From: Thiothrix winogradskyi | GTDB lineage: Bacteria; Pseudomonadota; Gammaproteobacteria; Thiotrichales; Thiotrichaceae | NCBI RefSeq assembly: GCF_021650935.1 | Contig: NZ_CP091244.1 | Coordinates: 186,001 to 250,000, forward strand | DNA: 64,000 bases | Direction of reading: 5' to 3' | Part shown: piece by piece, positions 24,851 to 34,094 of the stretch | How positions within the stretch are numbered: position 1 is the first letter of the stretch | Layout of the letters: each line of letters opens with the position of its first letter | Notes under the pieces: model-generated | The model's input: only the letters and a program-made list of their open reading frames with translations | Told to the model about the DNA's origin: nothing | Database searches by the model: none | Position numbers and translations under genes: made by a program

Positions 24851-25612
24851 TCAGTGTTTGATACCGAAATGTTCCGCCAATACCGCCGCTTGTTCGTGTG
24901 GGGCAAGAGTGCATTGCGTGGTCATACCTTCCTTCACCTGCTTGAAACTGTCACCAAACAGAATATTGCGTCCGTTTGCGGTGAAGCGTACCACCAACGG
25001 TTTCTGGGTAAACACCGCGTCAGGATGGGTAGAGTTCAACCAGTTTGCCGGGGCAAAATCAATCCACTCAACTGGGCAACGATTAAAGCCGTATTGCTTC
25101 ACCCATGCACCCTCCACTTGCGCTTTGAGGACAATATCACCACCTTCCTCACTCAGCATGAAAGTGTCACAGCCTTGTGAGATGGGTGTTTCCAGCACAT
25201 CCAAGCGCAGCGGTGCGCGGATGCCGTAACTGCCAAAACCCAAATCACACAGCCATTCCACTCCGTCCAACGTGACCAGCAACGCCATGTGGGTACGCGG
25301 GCGTTTCATGGGGTAAAACATCGGGCGGGCGGCAACGAATTGATAAGGAATTTGCAACGCTTGCAGTGCCATTGCAAACAGCCCGTTGACTTCGTAGCAG
25401 TAGCCGCCGCGCTGCTTGCCAACGATTTTCGCCACGATGTCGGCGGGGTTGAGGGAAATGGGTTTGCCTGCCAATACATCCAGATTTTCAAAGGGTACAC
25501 TGCGCAACTGGTGTTGCATCAAGGCTTGCACGGTGGCAAGGTCGGGGCGTAATTCACCCGTGTAGCCGATGCGCTGGCAGTAAGCGGTGAGGTTAAATAT
25601 TGCTGATTCCAT
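24851..25612 (-). CDS. nat: Arylamine N-acetyltransferase
   Basis: A 253-residue NAT-family acetyltransferase. The triad is the Cys in RGGYCYE, His in RTHMALL and Asp in LCDLGFGS, all in the expected order and spacing. It acetylates aromatic amines and hydrazines using acetyl-CoA. Length and motifs are standard. It lies convergent with the AAA-like gene and 33 bp from the PhzF gene on the same strand, so the two may form a unit. Confidence 0.9.
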   Translation of the reverse strand: MESAIFNLTAYCQRIGYTGELRPDLATVQALMQHQLRSVPFENLDVLAGKPISLNPADIVAKIVGKQRGGYCYEVNGLFAMALQALQIPYQFVAARPMFYPMKRPRTHMALLVTLDGVEWLCDLGFGSYGIRAPLRLDVLETPISQGCDTFMLSEEGGDIVLKAQVEGAWVKQYGFNRCPVEWIDFAPANWLNSTHPDAVFTQKPLVVRFTANGRNILFGDSFKQVKEGMTTQCTLAPHEQAAVLAEHFGIKH

Positions 25613-25645
25613 GCTTCTTTCCTTCCAATATTTGGTTTTTTAAAC

Positions 25646-26455
25646 TCAAACCCACAATGTTCCGCTGAATACCGTCACGGATGAACCCGCCAGCAATACC
25701 CGTTCACCCAACCATTCGACCAATACTTCACCGCCACGGGCGGATGCTTGATACGCTTGCAGGCTGTTTTTACCCAAACGCTCCGCCCAAAAAGGGGCAA
25801 GTGTGCAATGCGCCGAGCCTGTTACCGGGTCTTCGTCGATGCCTGCTGCGGGGGCAAAAAAGCGTGACACGAAATCGTATTCCGTGCCGTGCGCCGCAGC
25901 CGTCACTATGATGCCGCGTGTGACTTGGCAGGCTTTGAGGGCGGCAAAATCCACTTGTATCCGCCGTACTTCGGCTTCACTCTCCAGCAGCACCAAATAA
26001 TCGACATGGTTGGAAAATACCGTCGCGTCCGTCACGCCCAAGGCTGCCAACAGCCCGGTGGGTGCTGATGCTGTTGTCGCCGGTGTCGCGGGAAAATCCA
26101 GCACAATCCGCTTGCCGACGAGTTGCGCCGTCAGAACACCGCTGCGGGTATAAAAACGGGCGGTTGCGTCGCTGGCTAACCAACCTTCCTGCCAAAGAAT
26201 GTGGGCAGTAGCCAGCGTGGCATGTCCGCACAAATCAACTTCAACCGTTGGGGTAAACCAGCGTAATGCAAAACCGTCGGCCTCGCGCCAGACGAACGCG
26301 GTTTCGCTCAGGTTCATTTCCGCCCCGACTGCTTGCATCCAATGCGCATCGGCGGCCTTATCCAACAGACACACGGCGGCTGGATTGCCGGAAAAGGGTT
26401 GGCTGGTGAAGGCATCAACTTGAAACACGGGAATATTGAAAGTCTCGGCAATCAT
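25646..26455 (-). CDS. PhzF-family isomerase/epimerase-like protein
   Basis: A 269-residue PhzF family protein with the diaminopimelate-epimerase fold. Typical motifs are PVFQVDAFTSQPFSGNPAAV at the N-terminus, DLCGHATLATAHIL and DEDPVTGSAHCTLAPFW. It lacks the epimerase cysteines and contains the PhzF catalytic acidic residue in the Glu of MNLSETAFV. Substrate unknown. The upstream 155 bp to the insertion sequence hold no further gene that I can see. Confidence 0.88.
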   Translation of the reverse strand: MIAETFNIPVFQVDAFTSQPFSGNPAAVCLLDKAADAHWMQAVGAEMNLSETAFVWREADGFALRWFTPTVEVDLCGHATLATAHILWQEGWLASDATARFYTRSGVLTAQLVGKRIVLDFPATPATTASAPTGLLAALGVTDATVFSNHVDYLVLLESEAEVRRIQVDFAALKACQVTRGIIVTAAAHGTEYDFVSRFFAPAAGIDEDPVTGSAHCTLAPFWAERLGKNSLQAYQASARGGEVLVEWLGERVLLAGSSVTVFSGTLWV

Positions 26456-26610
26456 GGGTACTCCTCAAAATCTTGTTGTGGACGCATGAAATAGACGCAT
26501 TCTGTCTTGATCTAGGATTCAAGGATGGGCAGGATCGGCGTAGTTTCTTGCTGAATAAACAGTTTAAGGAATAGCAGGAGAGCAATACAGATTCAGATTC
26601 TTTTTAATTT

Positions 26611-27603
26611 AACCTGAGTTCGGGATAAGGTAAGGCGCAGCCTTTCATGGGAGAATGTGAGTAACCACACACAACATTGACCCCACCAAAGGCTGCTACT
26701 GAGATGCTAACACGGTTATTCTGTGCCATTGACGATTTTTGTCAGGACTTTCATCCCGAATGGAACAAAACGTTATTGACCCCGAAAGGCGGGCATCGTC
26801 GTCGCCACAGTGGTCTTGGCGATAGTGAAATCATGACGATTTTGGTGCATTACCACCAAGTGGGGTATCGTACTTTCAAGTGGTATTATGAGCGTCATGT
26901 CAAAGTATTTCTTAAGGGTCATTTCCCGCAACTCCCTAGTTATCAACGTTTTATTGAGTTAATGCCGCGTGTTCTTTTGCCACTAACCCTGTTTATGCAG
27001 CAACGCTGTGAAACGGGGCGAGGTATTGCCTTCATAGACTCTACCCCTTGAAAGTCTGTGAAAATTTGCGTATTCCACGTCATCACACCTTTCGCAAAGA
27101 CGCAGGGCGGGGTAAATCGTCAACAGGCTGGTTTTATGGGTTCAAACTTCATTTGGTCGTGGATGACTGCGGCAATATTTTATCGTTTGCCATTACTTCG
27201 GGTAATACCGATGACCGTAAGCCCGTTCCCACGTTGCTGAAAAAAGTGGTCGGCAAAGTCTTTGGTGATCGTGGCTACATTTCCAAGGCATTGACAGAAT
27301 CGTTGGCAGAGCAAGGGGTTGAATGGATTACCTCGCTGAAGAAAAACATGAAACCCGTGGCGCGTGACACGTTCGATACACTGATGTTGCGTAAACGGAG
27401 CATCATCGAAACCATCAATGATCAGTTGAAAAATATTTCACAAATTGAGCATTCACGCCACCGTTCACTCACTAACTATATGATTAACATCATTGCTGGC
27501 TTGGTGTCATATGCCTATCAAGATAAAAAACCAGCACTGGATTTAAAAACATCAGCATTGGTTGTGATCTAAATTGAGGGATGGCTTATCCCGAACTCAG
27601 GTT
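26611..27603 (+). mobile_element. IS982-family insertion sequence
   Basis: A 993-bp element bounded by perfect 19-bp inverted repeats (AACCTGAGTTCGGGATAAG at 26611-26629 and its complement at 27585-27603). A 5-bp AATTT duplication flanks it at 26606-26610 and 27604-27608. It contains one transposase gene that is split into two frames. Size, end structure and transposase type fit IS982. The perfect ends indicate a recent insertion even though the transposase is disrupted. Confidence 0.92.
26704..27572 (+). pseudogene. IS982-type transposase, frameshifted
   Basis: Two overlapping frames make one transposase. The first part, MLTRLFCAIDDF to FIDSTP, ends at 27051; the second continues LKVCENLRIPRHHTF from 27048 to 27572. 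The join is one base out of frame at ACCCCTTGAAA, exactly after the catalytic FIDST Asp. The expected protein reads DSTPLKVC, so a T appears to be missing. Further DDE motifs (GNTDD and the late Glu region) are in the second part. It is either an inactive copy or one needing -1 frameshifting. Confidence 0.85.
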
Positions 27604-27650
27604 AATTTACCAGTACAGTTTCCCAGTTAAGAGGATCTGCGGCCTAATCA

Positions 27651-27680
27651 GGCAGGAGAAACTGTATCGTTTCTCCTGCC
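27651..27680. terminator. Perfect stem-loop between the IS and the EF-hand gene
   Basis: Stem GGCAGGAGAAAC/GTTTCTCCTGCC with a 6-base loop, 26 bp past the EF-hand-gene stop on that gene's strand. There is no U tract, so it may be an mRNA-end structure rather than a strict intrinsic terminator. Confidence 0.5.
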
Positions 27681-27705
27681 TATCCCAGCCAATTAGGTGC
27701 TGACC

Positions 27706-28890
27706 TCAGTCCTTCCGGTTAATCGTCCCATCTGGTGCGACCTCCAGTGTGACGTAGCTGGTAGGGAATTGAGGCGGGGGAGTACCTCCAAACGCACCAT
27801 TGAAGGAGCCGAGTGCAACATCACCAGTATTCAGCGTTCCCGAACCATCACGGTCGAATACTGCTTCAAAGCGTTCAGCAGGCGTATTCAGGGCATCCCG
27901 AAGTGGCTGTTTCCCGTCCTCATTTAGCGGTAACAGGGAGCCAAACTTCCCATTGATCAAGGCAGCATCATTTGCGTTGAGCGTTCTTTCAAAATCAGTG
28001 ATCTGGGCAGTCTCTGGGATATAGGTGGCTTTGAACAAATCTCCTTCACTCACCGTACCAGAAGCATCCCGATCCAGAATCGAGACATTATCGGCGTTAA
28101 CAAAACCAATACCCGCATTGATATTGTCCCGTTGCAAGGAAGAAAGCGTGAGAGGCTGATTGGATGGTGGTGTGAGGCTTGCAGGTGGATAAATGCCAGC
28201 ATCTTTCAGTGACTGCATGTTGGCAGCAGTAAGGGTGTAATAGCTTGGCGTACCCTGTCCGCCGGGGTCACGGCTAACCGACTTGATAATATCGCCTGCA
28301 CTCAGGTTGCCGGAACCATCCTGATCATGGAAGCTCCCGCCACCGGGAAGGCCAAGATGATTTTTGATACTTGTGCTGACGCTGACGCCACCCGTGCCTA
28401 CCATGTTCATGTCCAGTGGTGTGCCCAATTTACCGTTGATGTCGAGCGCAAACCCCTCATCTACCGTGCGCGTCAATGTTTCTGTACCGCCAGTGTCGGT
28501 AGTGAAACTGGCCTTGATCTGGTCGCCTGCTGAAACCGTGCCATCCTTGTTGCTATCTGCCACGCTGATGCTGTCAGCATTGACTCCCAATGTGAAAGCA
28601 ATATTTTGCCGCTGGTTATCGGTCAGTTGGATGCCTTGTGGGTTATTTTGTGGTGGGCAGTTAGGGTTGTCGCCTGATGGCTTGTCCCGTTTGGGCTGAA
28701 TCTGCTGCACCAGATGCTGTACAAGCTGTTTCAGGGCGGATAACAGGTCGCTGTTCTGAAAAGGGGAACTACTTGTTTTTGACTGATTACCCCGGTCACG
28801 GCTGGAACGGTTGTTGGTTGCATCCGTGCGGCTATTCTGTCTGGTGTAACTGGTCGGGTTTGTATAAGTATTGGGGTTGATGACGTTCAT
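27706..28890 (-). CDS. EF-hand-like calcium-binding repeat protein
   Basis: A 394-residue protein with no signal peptide. After a polar, Asn/Ser-rich N-terminus (1-90) it holds Ca-binding DxDxDG loops: DSNKDGTVSAGD (112-123), DQDGSGNLSAGD (189-200), DRDASGTVSEGD (273-284) and DRDGSGTLNTGD (346-357). Each follows a repeat unit of about 80 residues containing an INGK(L/F)G motif. The spacing suggests a repetitive extracellular matrix or type-I-exported protein, though no secretion signal is evident. Start at 28890 has AAGGAG upstream. Function is unknown. Confidence 0.72.
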   Translation of the reverse strand: MNVINPNTYTNPTSYTRQNSRTDATNNRSSRDRGNQSKTSSSPFQNSDLLSALKQLVQHLVQQIQPKRDKPSGDNPNCPPQNNPQGIQLTDNQRQNIAFTLGVNADSISVADSNKDGTVSAGDQIKASFTTDTGGTETLTRTVDEGFALDINGKLGTPLDMNMVGTGGVSVSTSIKNHLGLPGGGSFHDQDGSGNLSAGDIIKSVSRDPGGQGTPSYYTLTAANMQSLKDAGIYPPASLTPPSNQPLTLSSLQRDNINAGIGFVNADNVSILDRDASGTVSEGDLFKATYIPETAQITDFERTLNANDAALINGKFGSLLPLNEDGKQPLRDALNTPAERFEAVFDRDGSGTLNTGDVALGSFNGAFGGTPPPQFPTSYVTLEVAPDGTINRKD

Positions 28891-29047
28891 GGCCTACTCT
28901 CCTTGTAATAATATGTAAATCACTATTTTCACTTTATTAGTCGAAATATTATGGCGATTGACTAAGAAGGAGATGACAGGCAGGGAGTTTGCGATGAAAG
29001 GGGGCTGCTGCTTGCTAACACAGCCATACAGCCTTAGATTATCCGCC

Positions 29048-30463
29048 ATGACCCTCTACGACGATATTGCCAGCAAACTCAGCGCCCACATCGACAACGG
29101 CATCTACCCACAAGGCTCACGCCTGCCCGGTGTGCGCCGCCTCAGCCAGCAGTTCGGTGTGAGTATTTCCACTATTGTGCAAGCGCAACGCCAGCTCGAA
29201 AACCTTGGGCTGATCGAAGCCCGCCCGCGTTCCGGTTATTACATCCGCCTGCGCCCCCGGCTCAAATCTGCCTTGCCCACCACCTCGCAACCCACCCCCA
29301 AACCTACGCCCGTGGCGGGGCAGGAACTGGTGTTACAACTCGCACAAGTCACCAGCCGCGCCGATTTCGTGCAACTCGGTGCTGCCGTGCCGGATGAATC
29401 GTTCATGCCAATGCGAACCTTCCAGCGCAGCCTCGCCAACACCGTGCGGCACTACGGCAAACGCGCCGCCAACTACGCCTTCCCGCCCGGTTTACCCGAA
29501 TTGCAGCACCAACTTGCGCGGCGGATGCACTTGTGTGGCAGCCCCGTTGCTGCCAATCGCATCCTCATCACCAACGGCTGTCAGGAAGCCCTTTCCCTCG
29601 CCTTGCAAACCGTTGCCAGTGCAGGCGACATCATCGCTATCGAATCGCCGACCTTCTACGGCTTGCTGCAAGTCATTGAAGCACTGGGCATGAAGGCGCT
29701 GGAAATCCCTACCGATCCGCAAACAGGTATCAGCCTGCCCGCGCTCGAACTCGCTTTGGAACAATGGTCAGTAAAAGCGTGCGTGCTGATCCCCAATTTC
29801 AGTAACCCGCTCGGTAGCTTGATGCCAGTGGAGCGCAAGCAACAATTGGTCGTCCTCGCCCACCGTCACAACCTGCTGCTGATCGAAGATGACATTTACG
29901 GCGATCTCGGTTTCAACGGCGCACGCCCGCCCAATTTGCTCAGTGTCGAGCCAGACCCCGCCAACGGCAACGTGATTTACTGTGCATCGTTTTCCAAAAC
30001 CGTGGCGCAAGGCTTGCGGATTGGCTGGATGGTATTGCCGGAACGCTTTTTCCGCCGCGCCGAATACCTCAAATACGTCGCCAACCTTGCTGCACCGACC
30101 TTGCCCCAATTGGCTCTGGCGGATTTCCTTGCGCACGGCGGCTACGAACGTTATTTGCGCCAAGTACAAACCCGCTACGCCCGCCAAGTCGATTTATTCA
30201 GCCACGCCATTAGCCAGCATTTCCCCACAGACACGCGGGTGACGCAACCCAAAGGCGGCTTCGTTTTGTGGGTGGAGTTGGCGGAAGGCACGGATACCTT
30301 GCTGATGACGCAAGACTTGCTCAAACAAGGGATTAGCATCGCACCGGGGCAAATCTTTTCCGCCACGCAAAAATACCGGAATTGCCTCCGCCTCAGTTGT
30401 GCGCAACCGTGGACGGCGGAGGTGGAACAAGCCTTGGTGATGGTCGGTCAACGGGCGGGTTAA
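29048..30463 (+). CDS. MocR-type GntR regulator with aminotransferase domain
   Basis: A 471-residue PLP-dependent MocR regulator. The N-terminal GntR winged helix is LYDDIASKLSAHIDNGIYPQG then SISTIVQAQRQLE. The C-terminal class I aminotransferase domain carries the PLP lysine in the SFSKTVAQGLRIGW segment. MocR regulators control pathways of amines, PLP or amino-acid-derived compounds. The ATG at 29048 is assumed; a better ribosome site (GGGAG) precedes an in-frame ATG at 28994, which would add 18 residues. An intrinsic terminator follows. Confidence 0.87.
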   Translation: MTLYDDIASKLSAHIDNGIYPQGSRLPGVRRLSQQFGVSISTIVQAQRQLENLGLIEARPRSGYYIRLRPRLKSALPTTSQPTPKPTPVAGQELVLQLAQVTSRADFVQLGAAVPDESFMPMRTFQRSLANTVRHYGKRAANYAFPPGLPELQHQLARRMHLCGSPVAANRILITNGCQEALSLALQTVASAGDIIAIESPTFYGLLQVIEALGMKALEIPTDPQTGISLPALELALEQWSVKACVLIPNFSNPLGSLMPVERKQQLVVLAHRHNLLLIEDDIYGDLGFNGARPPNLLSVEPDPANGNVIYCASFSKTVAQGLRIGWMVLPERFFRRAEYLKYVANLAAPTLPQLALADFLAHGGYERYLRQVQTRYARQVDLFSHAISQHFPTDTRVTQPKGGFVLWVELAEGTDTLLMTQDLLKQGISIAPGQIFSATQKYRNCLRLSCAQPWTAEVEQALVMVGQRAG

Positions 30464-30494
30464 GGTCAGAATCGTGTTCTGACCACGATTTTTT
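30464..30494 (+). terminator. Intrinsic terminator after the MocR gene
   Basis: Stem GGTCAGAA/TTCTGACC with a short loop, then ACGATTTTTT, starting one base after the MocR stop. It separates it from the convergent megL gene. Confidence 0.8.
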
Positions 30495-31693
30495 CAAGCA
30501 AACGCCAACGCCTGCTCAACATCCCGCAGCAAATCCGCCACATCCTCCAACCCCGCCGACAACCTGACCAACCCTTCGCTGATCATGTGTTCCGCCCGCT
30601 CTTCCGGCGTATAGGTGGAATGGGTCATGCTGGCAGGGTGTTGCGCCAAACTTTCCGCATCGCCCAAACTCACCGCACGGGTAATCAGGTTCAAGGCATT
30701 CATGAAACGACAACCCGCTGCAAAGCCGCCCTTGAGTTCAAACGCCACCATGCCGCCAGGTTGCGCCATTTGCCGCTGTGCCAAGGCGTATTGCGGGAAA
30801 CTTTCCAGACCGGGGTAATGGCAGACTTCCACCTTGGGGTGATTGGCAAGGAATGTCGCAATCGCTTGCGCATTCTGGCAGTGCCGATCCATCCGCAGCG
30901 CGAGGGTTTTCAAGCCGCGTAATACCAGAAACGCATCCTGCGATGACATTACCGCGCCGGTCATATCCTTGATGCCGTAAAAGCGCACTTGGGTCAGCGT
31001 TTCCGCATCGCCAACAATGGCTCCAGCAATCAGGTCGCCGTGCCCGCCGAGGTATTTGGTGGCGGAATGCACCACGTAATCCGCGCCCAATTCCAGCGGG
31101 CGTTGCAAGTACGGTGTGCAATAAGTGTTATCGACCACCACTTTGCAGTTGTCGTGTTGGTGGGTAATGGCTACAACCGCCGGAATATCCACCAGTCGCA
31201 TATTCGGGTTGGCAGGCGATTCAAAGAATACGATGCGGGTTTTCGCACTAATCGCAGCCGCAAGATTGGCGGGGTCAGCCATATCGACGTGAGTAATGGT
31301 TACGCCGAACTTCGCCAGCCCGTGATTGAAAAACGCATAGGTGCAACCGTACAGCGTTTTGTCGGCAATAATTTCATCGCCCGGTTTGAGCAATGTCCAC
31401 AGCAAGGCGGCGGTTGCGCCCATGCCGGAGGCTGTGACCAACGCCGCTTCCCCGCCTTCCAAATCGGCGAGGCGTTGTTCCAGCAACACCGTGGTAGGGT
31501 TGCCGACGCGAGAATACACGAAACCTTGCTGTTCACCCGCAAACCGTGCGCTGCCGTCTTCCACCGTGGGGAAAGTGTAGGTCGAACTCAGGTGTATGGG
31601 CGGATTCAAGTCGCCTGTGCCTGCGTAAGCATCGTAGGCGTGGTGGATGGCACGGGTGGAAAAGCCTGCTTTCTCGTGGGTGGGTTTGCTCAT
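30494..31693 (-). CDS. megL: Methionine gamma-lyase
   Basis: A 399-residue PLP enzyme of the Cys/Met metabolism family that cleaves methionine to methanethiol, 2-oxobutyrate and ammonia. The PLP Lys lies in SATKYLGGHGD. The MGL-specific LYGCTYAFF cysteine and the GIKDMTGAV Lys-Asp are present, as is the SLGDAESLAQHPASMTHS block, all as in the Pseudomonas enzyme. These discriminate it from cystathionine gamma-synthase/lyase. Methanethiol release would connect to sulfur metabolism. It is convergent with the MocR gene, sharing the terminator tail. Confidence 0.92.
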   Translation of the reverse strand: MSKPTHEKAGFSTRAIHHAYDAYAGTGDLNPPIHLSSTYTFPTVEDGSARFAGEQQGFVYSRVGNPTTVLLEQRLADLEGGEAALVTASGMGATAALLWTLLKPGDEIIADKTLYGCTYAFFNHGLAKFGVTITHVDMADPANLAAAISAKTRIVFFESPANPNMRLVDIPAVVAITHQHDNCKVVVDNTYCTPYLQRPLELGADYVVHSATKYLGGHGDLIAGAIVGDAETLTQVRFYGIKDMTGAVMSSQDAFLVLRGLKTLALRMDRHCQNAQAIATFLANHPKVEVCHYPGLESFPQYALAQRQMAQPGGMVAFELKGGFAAGCRFMNALNLITRAVSLGDAESLAQHPASMTHSTYTPEERAEHMISEGLVRLSAGLEDVADLLRDVEQALAFA

Positions 31694-31853
31694 GGATTCC
31701 TCAGCTTAGCGTTATTTAGTGAATTCACTCTACCACCTTTCCCAAACGTTCCCAACGAATCACACCATCACCACGGGAAAACCAAATCTGCCGCGCCTTA
31801 CCTACTACATTCTGCCTATGTTACACATTCGTAGCACTGTCTTGAGTTTGGCT

Positions 31854-33074
31854 TCACCCTAGGGGTTTTAGCGCACTGTGCAAACGTTGGGTGAGATGTT
31901 TGGAGTGGGTTTTAGTCAAAGATACGGAGTCACATTGTTGAAACTGGCAGAATTGGGTAATGGCATCTACAAAAGCCGTCATAACCAAATCCTCATCAAT
32001 ATTGTGTTGTTCCCAATGGAGGGATTTGATTTCTAAATGGCTGATTTTTCGATGGGCTTTACAATCCATCCGCCCAATAAACGCATCGCGGTAAAGTAGC
32101 GGTAGGCAAAAGTAGCCATACTGACGTTTGGCTTCGGGTACATAACATTCCATCTGATAATTGAATTGAAACAGTGCTTTGAGCCGTTCGCGCTGAATAA
32201 CACTGTTGTCGAATGGGGAAAGAATCAACATTCGGTCATCTAACTGGGGCAAGGTACATTCTAGTGAGCCGGTTTCCACTATAAATATTTCGCCACTGCT
32301 CACTTGTACTTGTTCCAAAGTGCGCTGCGCCAGCCTTTCATTGACCAAAGCTTTCACCGCCTTGCGCAGTTCAGTATCGCGACGCTGGTAAGTCAGTCCT
32401 TTGAGGGAAACAATCCCATGACAGCGTAACTGTTGATCAAGCATGTGCGTCGCAAATTCTTCCATGCTGGGCATTTGTGTATTGACGTGAGGTGGCAGTA
32501 CCCGCTCGGTTAGATCATAGGTTTTTTGAAAACCTTTGCGGTCACTGACCATGAGATCACCCTCCATATACATCTGTTCAAGCGCCTGTTTGGCAGGCTT
32601 CCAATCCCACCAGCCTGCACGTTTTGTAGTATTCGTTTCTACATCGCGAGATCGTATCGGGCCATCTGAACGTATACGAGCCAACAGTTCATCCATGAGC
32701 TTCTTGTCAAGGGTCTTATACCAATGGGTTTGACCGCTCTTAATGGCGTGTTTGTAGGGCAAAGAAAAGCGAAAATCAGCAATGGGTAGAAAAGCGGCGG
32801 CGTGCGACCAATACTCAAAAATATCACCCTTAAGCAACATTTGGTTGGTCATGGCTGGTTTAAAATCAGGCACTCTGGAGTAAAAAACATGATGGTGCGC
32901 CCGCTCCACTACCGATAGGGTATCGATCTGCACATAGCCTATGTGATTAATCGCTTTGCGTGCTCCCTCCAAACCACGCCCATAAGGTTGAGTTTGTAGC
33001 AAGCCCTGTGCAGCCAAGGCAAGGCGGCGCAAACGTGCCAGCTCTTGTGGATATTTAATTTCAATCACGGTCAT
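31854..33074 (-). CDS. YcaQ/AlkX-like DNA glycosylase
   Basis: A 406-residue winged-helix protein of the HTH_42 (AlkZ/YcaQ) family. The IGYVQIDTL motif near residue 48 carries Q-x-D, the version associated with the YcaQ/AlkX branch that unhooks interstrand crosslinks, rather than the AlkZ Q-x-Q. The rest has the WDWKPAKQALEQMY and MLDQQLRCHGI family segments. The codon use is more AT-rich than neighbours. Other alkylation repair genes (tag, alkB) lie 6-13 kb away. Confidence 0.85.
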   Translation of the reverse strand: MTVIEIKYPQELARLRRLALAAQGLLQTQPYGRGLEGARKAINHIGYVQIDTLSVVERAHHHVFYSRVPDFKPAMTNQMLLKGDIFEYWSHAAAFLPIADFRFSLPYKHAIKSGQTHWYKTLDKKLMDELLARIRSDGPIRSRDVETNTTKRAGWWDWKPAKQALEQMYMEGDLMVSDRKGFQKTYDLTERVLPPHVNTQMPSMEEFATHMLDQQLRCHGIVSLKGLTYQRRDTELRKAVKALVNERLAQRTLEQVQVSSGEIFIVETGSLECTLPQLDDRMLILSPFDNSVIQRERLKALFQFNYQMECYVPEAKRQYGYFCLPLLYRDAFIGRMDCKAHRKISHLEIKSLHWEQHNIDEDLVMTAFVDAITQFCQFQQCDSVSLTKTHSKHLTQRLHSALKPLG

Positions 33075-33109
33075 GCTTTCCTAACGTTAAAGCATTTTGT
33101 GTAAATGGC

Positions 33110-33487
33110 TTAGGCAGAATTTTTAGCCGCCTCCGCCTCCAACGCCACACCGTCAAAGCGGATACCCGCCCAGCCGTGACGTAGGAAAGTACGGATATTG
33201 GCATGGTCAGTGTCATCCGGTGTTGCCAAGACCTTGCGGTAATGTTCGGCAAAACAGGTCAGGGTTTGCGCCTCAGAAAGCCCTTGCAGTTGCCCGAAAG
33301 CGAACACTTTGCACGAGCCTGCATTCGTCCCCGCCGGGCTGGTGACGCAATCGTCGCCGTTACCGTTGTGGAAGGTTTGCGGCGTGTAGTGGTAATGCGC
33401 GTCGATGCTGGCAATCACGCTGGCGAAATCGAGGGCTTCGGGCTGGGTGTCGAGTTGGCGGAGTAGCGCGGGGATGGTTAATGGCAT
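33110..33487 (-). CDS. HopJ-family protein
   Basis: A 125-residue protein starting MPLTIPALLRQLDTQPEALDF, with IDAHYHYTPQTFHNG and the GSCKVFAFGQLQGLSE segment typical of the HopJ type III effector family. Despite the name, the family is broad in bacteria without type III secretion, and no effector role should be assumed. The ATG at 33487 is preferred over 33541. No partner genes nearby. Confidence 0.8.
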   Translation of the reverse strand: MPLTIPALLRQLDTQPEALDFASVIASIDAHYHYTPQTFHNGNGDDCVTSPAGTNAGSCKVFAFGQLQGLSEAQTLTCFAEHYRKVLATPDDTDHANIRTFLRHGWAGIRFDGVALEAEAAKNSA

Positions 33488-33668
33488 GGTTTTCTCTCTC
33501 ATGAATAATCTGGGCAGGATAATAGCATTGCCACCCGTCAAATCGCCTTATGAACTTTTGTAGCCATCACTGTGTTTCCTCCATGCACTCCACAAGGTGG
33601 GCGATCTTTCGATCATTGTACTGTACCATTACGCAAGACAAACCTTATCACGTCACAGAGCCACTATT

Positions 33669-34007
33669 ATGAAAATCGGCGTTACCAGCCAAAATTTGCG
33701 TACCGTTACCGGACACGCCAGCAAAGCCCGCAGCTTTTTGATGTACGAATGGAGTGCCGAGCAAGCAGTGCAACCCCTTGATTCGTTGGAGTTGTCGATG
33801 GAAATGTCGATCCATGCATGGGACAAGCGCGGCGATCACCCGTTGTTGGCGTTGGATTATTTGATCACCGGCCCGTGCGGGAAAAGTTTTATCAATCAGA
33901 TGAAGCAATACGGCGTGCGGGTTAGAACTACTAACGAAACAGACCCGCTGCTGGCAGTGCAGCAGTTAGTGACGGCCGTTGTGCCCTGGGCGCGTAAGCC
34001 CGCCTGA
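33669..34007 (+). CDS. NifB/NifX-like (dinitrogenase Fe-Mo cofactor domain) protein
   Basis: A 112-residue protein starting MKIGVTSQNLRTVTGHASK, the N-terminal pattern of dinitrogenase iron-molybdenum cofactor domain proteins (NifX, NafY, MTH1175-like). GPCGKSFINQMKQYGVRVR is the second half. There is no nif cluster in the window, so it is a free-standing member, probably binding a metal cluster. Function is otherwise open. ATG at 33669; a weak ribosome site only. Confidence 0.75.
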   Translation: MKIGVTSQNLRTVTGHASKARSFLMYEWSAEQAVQPLDSLELSMEMSIHAWDKRGDHPLLALDYLITGPCGKSFINQMKQYGVRVRTTNETDPLLAVQQLVTAVVPWARKPA

Positions 34008-34094
34008 TTAGGCTTTTTCACTCTTAGGTTGGTCGGGTTGCCAGAAATGCCTGCTGGATTTCTGCTACCCAATGCACCAGCCAAGTGGCGGATA

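Noticed and set aside
30989..31834. 281-codon plus-strand ORF opposite megL
   Set aside because: Antisense to a well-supported methionine gamma-lyase with all motifs; no family.
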